Under the pieces are notes generated by a model that had not been told where the DNA came from, ran no database searches, and worked only from the letters and a program-made list of their open reading frames with translations. This document shows positions 22,548 to 33,659 of a stretch of 64,000 nucleotides of DNA, one piece after another. A program made the position numbers and the translations under genes. Each line of letters opens with the position of its first letter. Position 1 is the stretch's first letter. This DNA is from Trichobilharzia regenti. Lineage: Eukaryota > Platyhelminthes > Trematoda > Strigeidida > Schistosomatidae. The stretch is from the NCBI GenBank assembly GCA_944472135.2, contig OX235265.1, forward strand, positions 558,001 to 622,000. Reading direction: 5' to 3'.

Positions 22548-23990
22548 TGCAAGGATTTGATTGGTTTCAAGCGTACTTATAAGTTCACTTCTATGAGAGA
22601 GAGAGCCATTGAAGAAACTATGGTGTCCTAGACAGCTGTTTTGTTCCAGTCTGGGATGCTTCAGCACTACGCTCACACGACAGACCCCTGTCTCTGTCTG
22701 TCTGTCTTCGAGATAGAACTTTGCACCGATGTACGGCAGTTCAAGTCGCCACACTCCCTTCATGTACCACACAGAGCAACAGAAGAAAGTAGTATAAATT
22801 CATAATAGAGAGAGAGACAGTAAACAGAGGTGTGAGACAAAGGAATAGTAATAACGAAGAAGAATATAGTTTAATTGGAATTCATAAGTCATAAGAAGTG
22901 GATGCATCTGCGTTGGCCATTGAGAACGATTTTGAGCCATGTCACCAATTGTTTCTAGCCATTGATTTTTACCGTCTCGAGGACCCCGACCAGCAAGCCA
23001 GTCTGCACCTTCCTACGTGCAGATCTCATTGACTGGCACCATATTTTGGTTTGAACTCCGCTAGCTCTTTTCCACTCTGACCCTATGTCAGCTGAAATTA
23101 CCCGTTGAGGAAGGCGATGGTTAGGCATACGTTACACATGTCCTAACCATCTCAGTCGATGTAATTTCACAGCCTCGTCTATTGATTCCCCTTCCTTATC
23201 TAGCACTCGATGCCTAACCTCTATGTCGTTCACCTTATTATACCACTTCACACGGGAGATAGAATGCAGGTACCTATGATCAAAGACAGCTAGCCAGGCT
23301 TTTCATGTCTTCAACTCTCACTGGCCAGGTCTCACAGCCATAAATGAGGACGGAGTGGGCTTCTGAGCAGTACACACGCCCTTTGCTCGACAGCTAGTTG
23401 GATATCACGTCTACTAAGCCAGAGACGTCGTAAACTGGTATATACGAAACTAGCCCTCTGTATCCGTGCTGAGATTTCGCCAGAGACCAACCCCTTGGCG
23501 TTGGCTGGTGGTACTTCCCAAATAAGTGCTCTACCACTTCATTCCCTATTTCTAAGCTAGGAGTCAATGTAGTCCAGTACTGTCCTGTAGCATCATCTTA
23601 CATTTGACAGGAGCGTGCGAATTGCATGCCAAACATTCGTAGATTGCAGCTCAAGGTGTTCAGAAGACTCTGCTGTATTTTGTCAGCGTCCTCGCCTAGA
23701 AGGACTATATCGTCTGCATATTCTTAGTCAACGAGATTATTCCCTGGTAACAAGTCAATCCCTGACTCTCTGAAGTGAGTTAGGGTTAAGTCCATTACTA
23801 CATCTATGATGAAATTGACTAGAAATAGGGATAATGGGCATCCCTGATGACAGACCCCACCCGGGATGAGACCAACGATCTTCATGTTACATGGTGTTTC
23901 TTGACAAATGGAATCTTATGCCTCATGAATTTTAACGTCTGCCAATCCGCGCGATATTCAGCGCTCAAATGACAACTATTGTCATTGGTG
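22548..23990 (-). mobile_element. SINE-B copy split by an RTE-B insertion
   Basis: 22550-22684 is the minus-strand SINE-B tail and hammerhead remnant (core reads CTGAAGC; ACAGCTGT palindrome kept). 23925-23990 matches the SINE-B 5' region seen at 17195-17230 ('aattttaacgtctgccaat'). The RTE-B (22685-23925) lies between. The tRNA-like head seems lost at the junction. Confidence 0.6.
22685..23925 (-). mobile_element. RTE-B LINE including reverse-transcriptase palm remnant
   Basis: The minus strand carries QGCPLSLF-like, 'NFIIDVVMDLTLTHF'-like and 'EYADDIVLLGEDADKIQQ'-like sequence between about 23890 and 23640, then the YLGS region, C-terminus, 3' UTR and a ctgtctgtctgt tail at 22688-22705. 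Point stops and small indels make it non-functional. It is a longer relative of the copy at 42425. Confidence 0.8.
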
Positions 23991-24589
23991 GGTTCCCAAC
24001 TGTTCATGACTTTCCACTGGAATTTCAGACGGCTTCATTTTGCTATTCATTCTTCCCTTGATTACTGCTCATTTTATAGTTTTTTTTTTGAGTTGTTCCG
24101 CTTTCTGCTTTCTGTAAATAACTCACTTTTCATCCTATGCAAATATTCAACCAATGAATCCTATGAGAGAGAGAGAGAGAGTAGGAGAGGTATTCAATAT
24201 TATTGACCACTGATTTAACTGTTGGATGACACTTTCACTTGTCTTAAAACTCTTTGAATTGTTATATCTAACTTTCTTCTTAAATTGACATTGAAAAAAA
24301 ACCCACGAACATTGTACAACCATTTTTATCTTAACTTTTGAATAAAGCAAGTACAGAATATGTGATGGTACCATGATTGTTTTTTTTGTTGGCTTCTCAT
24401 CAATTGAGCGTACGGCGCACATAGATTAATTGAACTTTATGTACAGGACAGTTTTTAACCTGTTTGCAAGCGTGTCACATAATGTCAGTTAACAATAGAC
24501 TCTAGACTTATTAAATGGTGCTCAGAAATTACACTTTTATAGCTTCTACCGTGAAATGTAATATTTGAACAGAAATAAATATTGGTTTT

Positions 24590-24885
24590 GTAGGGACTTT
24601 TTGTTTGATTGGTTGGAGGATTTCATGATGAGCTGACATCAGTTAAGGAGAACCATTGGATAACCATCTGGGAGTACTGGACATCTGTTTCTCTATTCCT
24701 AGTTTGGGACTCTTCAGGAATACGCACCCACCACCGGGGTTCAAACCCAGGACCCAGAGTGCGCACCAAAAAGGAGTCCCAAACTAGGAAAAGAGGAACA
24801 GCTGTCCAGTACTCCCAGTTGGTTTTTCCAATGGTTCTCCTTAACTGATGTCAGTTCATGATGAAATCCGCTAACCAATGAATAA
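24590..24885. mobile_element. SINE-B foldback
   Basis: The minus arm (24598-24720) and plus arm (24770-24875) are inverted copies of hammerhead-plus-tail. The short middle has a B-box-like 'gggttcaaaccc'. Both hammerhead cores are damaged (minus CTGAAGA with a broken 3' side; plus AAAAAGGA). Outer ends read 'gtagggact' and its partner region. Confidence 0.7.
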
Positions 24886-24954
24886 CTAAATTCCATCCAA
24901 TGATTCCCTTTTATAAATTTGAACAAAGAAAGAAGAAACATTGGCTCAGAATAA

Positions 24955-25735
24955 TCTAGATCCGTTTTATTTCGTTGGTTCTCATCATCAGCTGCGTACA
25001 ACCTGAATTTTTTAATAACAATAAAAAGTGTACAATTTTTAACAAACCTTTGTCCATGAGCCCCAGAGCGTGATAGTAAAGTAAGGCGTTACGATTTACA
25101 GGGTCTCTAAAGTGTTACGACATATATATATATATCTTGGTAGAGAGAAGTTTCTTGAAAAAAATTAACTAACTGTTGTGTTGTTGGGGTGGTAACAAAA
25201 GAAAATTAGCAATAGTTACGTAATTAGATAAGAGAAGATCAGAATTTTTGCAATTCCGGTGCACATGAGGTCAGATGAGAAGTTGATGATGTAATACAGT
25301 GATCAGAACTCAGAAGAATCAAGAAAAATTATTTCTTAAGAGAGTCCAGCGAAAAATAAAGGGAGGGGATAGAGTGAAAGGATAAGCTAACAAAATTAGA
25401 AAACAAAGAGTCACTAAGAAGTGAAGTGCAACAACGGATTGTTTTTAGACACATAAATCAGGCTTCAATCGTTTTATTGCTACAGCTTCAGCAAACCTGA
25501 GAAGACTTGAGGTACTTTGTCTGATAATTATTTTGAATGATTCCAGCTCATCTACTCGGTGTCCTGTGCCAATTAGGTGTTTGGCGATTGAAGAGCTTAA
25601 ACAATTCGGTCCTTTTAAGCGGAGACTCCTTGGTATATGTTCGCAGAATCTGACATAGGCCCTCCTGTCTGTTCTTTCAATGTAACTGCTCCCGCAGTAA
25701 AATGAATTCAGATTATTCTGCGCCAATGTTTCTTC
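24955..25735 (-). mobile_element. Penelope-like element, GIY-YIG domain and hammerhead-bearing 3' terminus
   Basis: A minus-strand ORF (25445-25726) encodes most of a GIY-YIG domain: 'CGSSYIERTDRRAYVRFCEH' then 'SSIAKHLIGTGHRVDEL' and 'LLRFAEAVAIKRLKPDLC'. The usual YIGR reads YIER here, so a G is replaced at the motif. About 450 bases downstream the minus strand shows CTGATGA (24985-24991) and GAAA (24970-24973), a hammerhead-like PLE terminus. Confidence 0.8.
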
Positions 25736-26099
25736 TTTCTTTGTTCAAATAAATAAATCCTTGGATATAATGCGTAATGAGTTACGTAATGAAGACAAGA
25801 GGTGAATTAGACGATGAATTACTATCAAATTCAGTAATAATGTGGTGACTTCAACTTACGTCGTAGGGACAAGAGACAAGCAAAGTTACACTATATCATT
25901 GGGGAGGGATGGCGAGAAACGAAAGCTAAATATGACGCAATCAAATGAAACAGGGGGAGAGTAAAGATATCTAAGTGGGCAATGAGAGACTGATAGCGAT
26001 TGCTTCGACAACCTTGCTTTCGCAGTTCTTCACTCTCCAAACGAGTTCCAGTTGGAATTTGACAGACTATATTTTTCATTTTCTGTCAGTATATGCATC

Positions 26100-26335
26100 G
26101 GTGGCGTCGGTGGAATAGTGATTAGGACGCTCGCCGACCATGCACATGGTCCGGGGTTCGATCCCCGGCCGACGAACTCCTTTACCTCGCTAAGCCAGAA
26201 ATAATGCTGGTGAAGAGGGAAGGTTGGGCATGAGGCTAGCAACCCTATCCTGTAAAACAAACACTTCTACAGGAACTTCAAGCCACTAGCTTGAAGCCCT
26301 ATATTCCACTGAGGAAAGTGAAGGAAACAAAAATG
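26100..26335 (+). repeat. SINE-C copy, well preserved
   Basis: The tRNA-like head contains a perfect T-arm-like hairpin around the B box (ccggggttcgatccccgg, 26152-26169). The family body and the tail 'gaagccctatattccact' follow, with an A-rich end. It can serve as a reference copy for this family in the window. The head lacks a recognisable anticodon arm, so it is not a tRNA gene. Confidence 0.8.
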
Positions 26336-27029
26336 CAATATGACCTCATCATTATCATCGGTTCAGAGTCGTACATAATCTAGTGAAATCGATTCTTTGT
26401 GTTCTCTTTATGCGACAACTTTGTCGTGTTTTTAAAAAATTTATTTTCTTATGTCGCCTTTACAAATCATGATTATTCATTGTTTTAATGATTAGCATGT
26501 ATTATTATTATTATTATTAATTGTATGCAATTCATAAAGTGTATTCACAAGCGATTATTACACACATTATACCTATCTATCAGATATAATCTTCTTCATT
26601 CCACTTGTGATATTATTAAGCTTTTCTCCTCAATTTTTATTTTTATTTTTGGGTCATTTGTAGGCCAATACTTTTGTCCTCGTCAACGTTTTGTTTTTGT
26701 TTGCTCTGATATACACGTTCGTATAAAAATGAGAGTGTGCACAGGACTGACTACGAGTGTGTATACGTTCTGCTATTCACACATACACACACACGCCTAT
26801 TGGCAAAAAGGCAAAGAAAATACACACACGAGTAGTTTTATGCCCATAAATAGAGAAAAAAAATAATCCGTTATGTAAATGATCATTGTCTGGGTTGGTG
26901 GCTGAGTAATTCGTAGAATAGTCTCTCTCTTCAACATGCATATATGCATATATATATCGTTCTCTGAAATGAAAAGCATTAAAGAATGAAGGTAATATAT
27001 AAATATTCTTCAATTGTTTGTTCGCAGAG

Positions 27030-27140
27030 ATTGAATTCGTTACAGGATTTCATCATGAATTGACGTCGGTTAGGGAACCAGCCGTCCAGTACTCCTATTT
27101 AATCTCAGCTCTGTAATCAACTCAATTCCTGCAAACCAAC
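27030..27140. mobile_element. Minimal SINE-B foldback (about 110 bp)
   Basis: A minus tail ('acaggatttcatcatgaatt', 'ggttagggaaccag') is joined directly to a plus piece ('ccgtccagtactcc' to 'caattcctgcaaacc'). The tRNA head and ribozyme core are missing. It is the shortest of the inverted SINE-B structures. Confidence 0.5.
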
Positions 27141-27299
27141 ATTTGAATATTAATCTGTTGCTCACCAGAGACTGCTGACCCTCCCTATTTTAATTAGTTC
27201 CTGGATTCTAATGGTGGGAAGTCGTGGGGTATACAGCAGATCAGGTGTGAGGACAGCTGCTTGCCAGAGATAAAATTGGCTAGTCGTTATTCTGTATCA

Positions 27300-27530
27300 T
27301 GAATCGGTAGAAGTCGGAATCTATGGAATGGCTTTTGGGTGGGATAGCAAGTGGCCTAATGGTCTACGAGCTCGCCTTGTCACTTAGAGGTCCTGGGTCG
27401 GACCCTCGATGGGTGCGTACTGGCGAAGGGTCCCAAAATAGGACGAAGCAGCCGTCAAGTACTCCCTGTTGGTTTTCAAATGGTTCTCTAATTGATATCA
27501 GTTCACGATGAAATCCTGTCACCAATTCAT
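27300..27530 (+). repeat. SINE-B copy with tRNA-like head and hammerhead remnant
   Basis: In order: extended 5' region ('cggtagaagtcggaatctatgg'), A-box-like TGGCCTAATGG (27350-27360), weak B box ('gggtcggaccct'), hammerhead remnant (ACTGGCGAAGG, CGAAGC), conserved tail. It shows the complete plus-strand domain order. The ribozyme core is mutated and probably inactive. Confidence 0.75.
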
Positions 27531-27974
27531 AAATCATTGGAATGCTTTTTTTTATGTATATGCGTGTTGTTTATATATGTGGCGAAAGATTGCCATCATC
27601 GGTTTATTGCTTAATCGGGAATGAATAGAACTTATTATTATTGTCATTGCATAATCCGTTTTATGTCATCCTCCTCCTGTTATTGTCTGTTGGTGTATGC
27701 ACACTAAATCAATAGGTGGTTTAACGTGCATTATTATTATTATTATGTGGAACGTTTATCACTGGAGAGTATGAACCATGTTTATTTTATATCCTGTTGA
27801 TTTCTAATAAAATTTTCCGTCGTCAAACCTTCTATATTAAGAAGTTAAGACAATCAGGTATCATCAGTTAACTTCTGCTTTCACTATTTTTTAAGTCGTG
27901 CATCTTACCTATTGTTCTTCATTTCCCCCTCACCCCCACCCGGCGTAAGTCTTTCCTGGGCTATTCATTAGAGA

Positions 27975-28340
27975 TTATATCATATTGTGAAATGAAATCC
28001 ATAACAGTTAGTTTAAGCCGCCAGTCACTTAGGGAGGTGTAGAATTCCTGACTGGTCGGTATCCTCGGGATGGTAAGAACCAATGACGGCTGGAGATAAT
28101 CGGTAATTTAAGGAGTGATTGAAAACAAATTTATTGGGATCGATCTTTGTGATTTGTCATATCTAATGGAATCCTATTGTTCTTCCGCATTACTATTCTT
28201 TTTGCCTCACGATTGTGTTTATTATCTCTGTTTATTGTCTTCTCTTGTTTTGAGTGGTGCATGGGGGATTGCGGCAACTCAAAAGTGGGGCACATTTGTT
28301 CAGGGTTCTACATTGAGATCAGTCAGTCGTATCATATTGT
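27975..28340 (+). mobile_element. RTE-B LINE remnant
   Basis: The 3' C-terminal coding remnant ('aaatccataacagttag', 'ggtatcctcgggatggtaag') and 3' UTR end at a cagtcagtcg tail near 28320. Internal deletions remove part of the region between. Confidence 0.6.
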
Positions 28341-28519
28341 GAAGGGTATTAAAGATTGTGACAGTAGGGTGAGTGGTGTGCCACTAAGTCAGCCAACTCG
28401 TTATTATTGTAGTCGACAGACTCTTGAACTTATGCTAGAAACGGTTAAAGTTCATATTGCCTGATATAAGAATAAAACTTGTGCACTGTGGTAGAGTGTA
28501 ATTCCATTATGGGTAAATT

Positions 28520-29130
28520 TTGTTTTGATGAAGTCTCACAGTGTTATATAGTAATGTTTACTGATGACCACGTTTCGAGCACAATTTATTGCTCATAATC
28601 ATATCAAGGTAATCACACGACTTCCTAAATTCATTTATATAGTTCCATTGTTTTTCTCTTGATTTTCACTTGATTTGATTGGTAATAGTATTTTCCATAT
28701 TTCAGGTATGAGTGACAAGTCATTCCTATTGCATGTGTTGGGTGTAGACTCGATGAACAAGGATTCCGTAACCAACCTCTCTCTCCACCTACCTAGATTA
28801 CTTTTTAGAATTTTAACCCTCTCCCACCCTATTGTGTGGTTGTGTGTTAGCGCATGCATTGCAATTGCTGAGCTTTTTTCAAAATTACTTATCTTCTCGG
28901 GGTCAACCATTCTCGCCTTAGCTAAATTCTTATATTCTGACAATCTGACTACCCCTGACCTACTAGTTTGACCTATGTAGTTGACCTAACTCACAGTCAT
29001 TGCATGGTATTTTGTAAATAATATTATTTAGTCTAATTGGGTCAACTGGGTCCTTTAACCTACAGAGCTTGTCCCTGAGTGAGTTCATATTGCCTGACTT
29101 TCAACACCGTCTTTATTCACAGCTCCCTCC
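28520..29130 (-). mobile_element. Penelope-like element, GIY-YIG domain and 3' terminus
   Basis: The minus strand reads 'NSLRDKLCRLKD' and 'NNIIYKIPCNDCEL', a frameshift, then 'SEYKNLAKARMVDPEKIS' and 'SLFIESTPNTCNRNDLSLIP' (ORF 28635-28943). This is the linker plus GIY-YIG to the C-terminus of a PLE. The terminal motif at 28555-28615 has a GAGCA/TGCTC helix, GAAAC and GGTC, but not the standard CUGANGA core. Confidence 0.75.
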
Positions 29131-29329
29131 CTTTGTATCTCACCAGGTAGGACTAGAAGTCATTATAAACGATTATATACTCTCATAACTAAGTACAAGA
29201 ACTTAGCGGCAGACACCCTATTTGGCCGGCCCGCGTTCTATGTGATATAAATAGTGTTAAGCGTGAAACACACGACTTAAAAAAATGACAAACCAATACT
29301 TATCAACGTAGGTGAAGGATAATCTACCG

Positions 29330-29520
29330 AGTCTGGTCACTTCAAAGTGCGTTTATAGATTTATTTGTTCATGTGGAGATAGTCACATAGGTGGAACTAC
29401 TCGGAAATCCCACCATCGCCTTCTGGGGCATTGTCCACCATAGTTAGGTAAAGGAGTCTTAAAGCCCACCACCAGTGTAAGAATCTGAAATTCGATTAGA
29501 TAACTATATACTCATGGTTG
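29330..29520 (+). mobile_element. PLE GIY-YIG fragment
   Basis: The plus strand reads 'YRFICSCGDSHIGGTTRKSH' then 'HRLLGHCPP', a diverged GIY-YIG start (the usual SYIGRT reads SHIGGT). It soon loses frame. It lies near a minus-strand PLE but is a separate fragment. Confidence 0.6.
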
Positions 29521-31310
29521 CCTACATTAATATAAGCACTTGAATGAATTTATCCTTGTTATTATTATGCTGATGATCACTTTGATTGTTTTCCATTAAT
29601 TCACACCTTTGATCCTATACATCTTATTAACCCCACATTAATTCATATGCCTATGACTAATATTTCGTCATTATGTAAACGTAAAGCTTGATGAGAATTT
29701 ACCGAAAATACGTGTTCTATCAAACTGAGTGAGTGAGTGAGTCAGTGAGTCAGTCACAAGTCGTTATAATACCGATTGTCGTATTCATTAGTAGTTCTTT
29801 TATATGCTTATGCTTGTGTTTCGAACCCACCTTTTACAACGTCAGAATGTCTTAATAACCTTGGTGGTCATCATACGTACTTTTATGGATACATCTTATT
29901 GATGATAAAGAACTTTTAATTGCAGTTACCTCAAACTTTACTCTCGTTCAAAATCGATACATCACGTGAACAGTATTACTATTATTATTATTATTGTTTC
30001 ACCATTGAACCTCAAATATTAAAGGATTTTATTTTCGTTTATAATATTAGTGTGCATAGTTTTAAAATAGATAGATAGTTAGATAGATAAATGAAAGCAA
30101 AAAATAACAACAAAACAAATAAAATTATCGTTTGTTTAAATCAACGGTTGATATGTGTAATTTTAAATTTTGGCGCAAAGTTCAAATTTAAATGAATCAT
30201 TGAATGAATAACTGACTAACTGAGTAGTAGTAGTGTACTTTGTAATGTATGTAATGTGATTGATAATCGTTAGTCTTAGTAGTAGTCTCTCTTTTCATTC
30301 TCCGTCTATGTCTTTGTTTCTTCCACATGATTTATTTACAATTGGGTTGTACTTGATCATGTACTTGTCATTCAGTTGTTGGAGTACTTGATCTTACCTG
30401 TAGTAGTTATTATTATGTTTTAAATCTAAAATTATGGTAATTTCTGAAATTGAGAGAAAAACAACCAGCCCGTTTGGCGTGTGTGTGTGTGTGCGTGCAA
30501 GTATGTATCCGTCGTGTATGACTGTTGGTGCAGGCAGCCGTCATGCGCGTGCTCTTGAGCGTGTGTGTGTGTGTGTGTCTGCGCCTATGTGCACGGATAA
30601 GTGAGAGTAGTAGGGTGGTAGCGTAGAGTAGCGTAGCGTAGGGTAGGGTAGGTTAACCCACTTAACAATTTTTGTTATTTATATATAATTCCAATAATGT
30701 TGTATAATAAAATAGAAGTTAAACTCTCTCTTCGTGGTTTTTCATTCCTCTCTTCTGTAAATGTTTATATATTGATAATAATTTAGCATAGCAATAATAA
30801 TAGCAACAACAACAACATATTTTAGAGTTTTTATTTTATTGTGTAAATTAAAAATATATACAACACATGGATAAATGTTTCTTTAATGACATTCTTGTTT
30901 GTGCGTAATTCTATGTGAATGTAATTGTTTATTTGCGCTTCTGTATTTGTGTGTGTGTGTCAATGTGTGTATGTGTGTGCATGTGAGTACAGTCCTACCG
31001 GATTATTGATTTTTATAATTTGAGCATAACACTAATCTTATTGTGCTATATATATACATACACATTGTCATCGTTGTGCTGTAGCTCCACAAGGCTTGTG
31101 TGCTCGTGCGTGTGTGCGTGTCTGGGGGTGGGTAGAGGAAGAGGTCTAAAATGCATTAGAAAGCGGTTGTGTTTCACTGATGTTTTGTGTTGAATATTGT
31201 TAAAAGGAATGCCATTATAAATTGCTTTTTATTTGTTTGTGTATAAAGATTTTTTCTGACTGCATTTCAGTAGCTACTTGTAATGATAATTACATTTTAA
31301 GTGGTTGGTT
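29521..31310. other. Intronic stretch rich in microsatellites, no gene seen
   Basis: Contains (GT)n tracts at 30479-30492, 30560-30580, 30948-30980 and 31098-31120, ATT/AAC-type runs near 29977-29995 and 30800-30820, and a GTAGGGTAGGGTAGG-like tract at about 30633-30652. No ORF of interest, tRNA-like box or transposon motif was recognised. Confidence 0.5.
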
Positions 31311-31314
31311 GATA

Positions 31315-31430
31315 GGGGTTTGATTGATTTCAGGGTTGACTACAATCTGGCTTCAGTTAGAGGACCAATTAAAACTGGGGAGTACTGTGGACAGCTGTTT
31401 CGTCTCAGTTTGGGACCCTTCATCAGTAAA
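31315..31430 (-). repeat. SINE-B fragment (tail and hammerhead region)
   Basis: Minus-strand SINE-B tail and ribozyme remnant (GTCCCAAACTGAGACGAAAC and ACAGCTGT are kept; the core reads CTGATGAAGG). It stops abruptly at 31430 where RTE-B begins, so the rest was truncated by or replaced at that junction. Confidence 0.6.
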
Positions 31431-31945
31431 ATGTAATTACATCGACTGAGATGGTTAGGACATGTGCTACGCGTGCACGCCTGGTCATTGACTTCCTCGA
31501 CGGTCAATGTTAGCTGACATAGGGTCAAGCTGGAAAAGAGAGAGCTAGCGGCGGTCAAACCAAAACATGGAACCAGTCGATGAAATCTACAACCGTTAGT
31601 TTAAGCTAGCCGCGTAGAAAAGTGTAGACTGGCTTCCTGATTGGGGTCCTCGGAACGGTAAAAACCAATGGTTGGAAACAATTGGTGACATGGCTCAAAA
31701 TCGTTCTCAATGGCCAACGCAGATGCATCCACTCCCTGAAACCTATAATTTCTAATGAAGCTAAATAGTTCTTCGTTATTACTATTGCTTTGTCTCACAC
31801 CTCTGTTTACTGTCTCTCTCTATTATGAATTTATACTACTTTCTTCTGTTACTTTGTGTGGTACATGAAGGGAGTGTGGCGACTTGAACTGCCGTACATC
31901 GGTGCAAAGTTCTATCTCGAAGACAGACAGACAGTATGCAATTTG
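31430..31945 (+). mobile_element. RTE-B LINE 3' part
   Basis: Starts in the 'catcgactgagatggttagg' region, continues through the C-terminus ('acatggctcaaaatcgttct') and 3' UTR, and ends with agacagacagacag at 31922-31935. It is less decayed than most copies. Confidence 0.7.
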
Positions 31946-32039
31946 ATACTATCAAAGAGCCTAAGTTTTATACATACATAAGACATTGGTCCAGGGTAAA
32001 TAGTTTTACGGTAAATTTCTCTAAATGTCTGATAGTTAA

Positions 32040-32335
32040 TTTCACCTTCAGATATAAATGTGGTCTTCACGAACTGGTCCGTTCACTACATTGATTGAGA
32101 ATGACGAACCAGCATTCTTCCCCGATAAACAATATTATCTGCAATATGAATAGGTTGGAAGAGATTTAGAAATGGTGAAATTGAAACATGGGATCAGTCC
32201 ATGACGTGTTTCAGTGTTGATTTAACCTACGTAATCAGGTCCGTGATGTCGGTGGTGGTTGGCTTAAAATCGTCATCAACGGAGTAAATGCATTCACTCG
32301 TTGTGATTATCCCAGATCTCCAAGTATCGGTTTTT
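32040..32335 (+). mobile_element. RTE-B remnant, strongly diverged
   Basis: Parallels the C-terminal part of RTE-B in order only ('catggga...cagtccatgac', 'gttggcttaaaatcg', 'gcattcactcgttgtgatta'). No tail repeat is found. Assignment by pattern. Confidence 0.4.
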
Positions 32336-32339
32336 GTAG

Positions 32340-32560
32340 GGATTGTGTTTGCTTGATTGGAGGGTATCACCATGAGCTGACATCTGTTCGAGAACCACTG
32401 GGAAACGTTCAGGGAGTACTGGACAGCTGTTTCATCCGGTGTTTGTGGTGCTGATGAAGACTGTCAAACTAGGACGAAACAGCTGTTCAGTACATTCAGC
32501 TGGTTTTCCAATGGTTCTCGAACTGATGTCAGCTCATAATGAAACCTTCCAATCGAATAT
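32340..32560. mobile_element. SINE-B foldback
   Basis: The minus arm (32350-32435) and plus arm (32448-32550) are inverted copies. The plus arm reads CTGATGAAGACTG, GGACGAAACAGCTG and CAGTAC. No tRNA-like head remains between them, only a dozen bases. The element is nearly a pure hairpin of about 210 bases. Confidence 0.7.
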
Positions 32561-32569
32561 CCCAGGTCT

Positions 32570-32705
32570 ATTTTTTAGTTTTTAATCCGTTAACTTTCAG
32601 GGTTGAACTTACGGCTTCAGACTTGAAATTTGAATTTTCGGTAGCATTGGGTATTTTTTATGAGTTGGGGTTCCTTGTTTTATGCTCAACCTACCTTTAC
32701 CACTG
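32570..32705 (-). repeat. SINE-C tail fragment
   Basis: The minus-strand SINE-C 3' part is recognisable ('acggcttcagacttgaa' as complement, T-rich end near 32572), then partial body to 32705. The head is absent. Confidence 0.5.
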
Positions 32706-32814
32706 GATGCCAAAGAGTACTGGGCTTAGTTTAGGCACTGTATTTTCAAGTTTTGAAAATTAGTCTAGTACACATTAATGATTGACTATCGGATGAAGTT
32801 ATCGGAAGTTCTAA

Positions 32815-33090
32815 TGCAAAGTTGGGTCCGACAATGCGAGTGTGAGGACAGAGACTCGCCAATGGCATTAGCTGACAGTCGTGAAATGGCAGAAGTTAAA
32901 ATTGATAGACGATTGAATCCCGTTCTAGTCGGTGAATGATTAATGAGCTTTCCCTGTAACCTAAGGGTTCCTGGTTCGATTTCTGATACGTGCTGCTGAA
33001 AGGTTGTAAGCCGGGATGAAATATCTCTCCAGTACTCTCTACTGGTTTTTAGTGTTACTCTAACTGATGTCAGTTTATGGCCAGCCTTGA
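32815..33090 (+). repeat. SINE-B copy, degraded
   Basis: The 5' region ('ggcagaagttaaaattgat'), tRNA-like head (B box 'ggttcgattt'), hammerhead remnant (CTGCTGAAAGG, GATGAAATA) and tail follow in order. The ribozyme is clearly broken. Confidence 0.6.
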
Positions 33091-33203
33091 AATCATATCT
33101 TAGTTTTAGAATGTCACTAGAGTACTGTCGAGAATTTTGTCAGTATTTCAGAATCCTATGAGAGTTCCAAAGTTTACTTTGTTTTGTTGTTGTCTGATGT
33201 ACT

Positions 33204-33452
33204 TCTAAAAGAATATTCGATTTTGATGTGGTTTTGTTCTCTGAGCTGGATAGTTAGTTTGCGAAGCTTTCATCACCTTACTGGGTGACATCTTCAGCGC
33301 ATACTTCAAATTGAAGTATGCGCTGAAGATGTCACCCAGTAAGGTGATGAAAGCTTCGCAAACTAACTATCCAGCTCAGAGAACAAAACCACATCAAAAT
33401 TATCCACCTGAGCTACAAATCTTCTCTATCATATCTAAATGAATATTCGATT
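33204..33452. mobile_element. PLE-terminus palindrome with target-site duplication
   Basis: Bases 33220-33309 and 33311-33400 are perfect inverted repeats (90 bp arms, one-base centre at 33310). The unit continues 33 bases further on the right. It is flanked by 19-bp direct repeats differing at one position (33204-33222 and 33434-33452). Each arm contains a PLE-type hammerhead motif. The inserted unit is 211 bp (33223-33433). The flanking duplication implies that the foldback was inserted as such. Confidence 0.85.
33311..33365 (+). ncRNA. PLE-type hammerhead ribozyme motif
   Basis: Helix I: TGCG (33319-33322) with CGCA (33357-33360). Core CTGAAGA (33323-33329). One bulged base, then helix II GTCACC (33331-33336) with GGTGAT (33343-33348), all paired with one G-U. 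GAAA is at 33349-33352. Helix III is only A-U and G-C with no loop. Predicted cut 33356/33357 after a CUU triplet. Such a helix III would need a dimer to fold well, as known for PLE hammerheads. An identical antisense copy lies in the left arm. Confidence 0.65.
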
Positions 33453-33659
33453 ATTAGAAGAAGATAAATACCGTTCTCATATTGTTTACACTTGTTATAA
33501 AAGTGATTTTCAGTTATTTATTATTAGTTTTGGAATCCTGGATGTGTACTTCGTCTTCCTGGGTGAATGCTTATCTAGATGTAGTCGCATCCTATTTAAT
33601 GGTTGTATTTAACTTGAGACTTGAAACCCAGCCTTCATCATTTTGAATGTCAAAGTATT

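Noticed and set aside
26152..26169. A perfect T-arm-like hairpin suggesting a real tRNA gene
   Set aside because: No acceptor stem or anticodon arm can be formed, and the same head with a common body recurs in many places, so it is a SINE promoter.
29700..29760. Short GAGT/CAGT repeats as a possible RTE-B tail
   Set aside because: No RTE-B 3' UTR precedes them; simple tandem repeats only.
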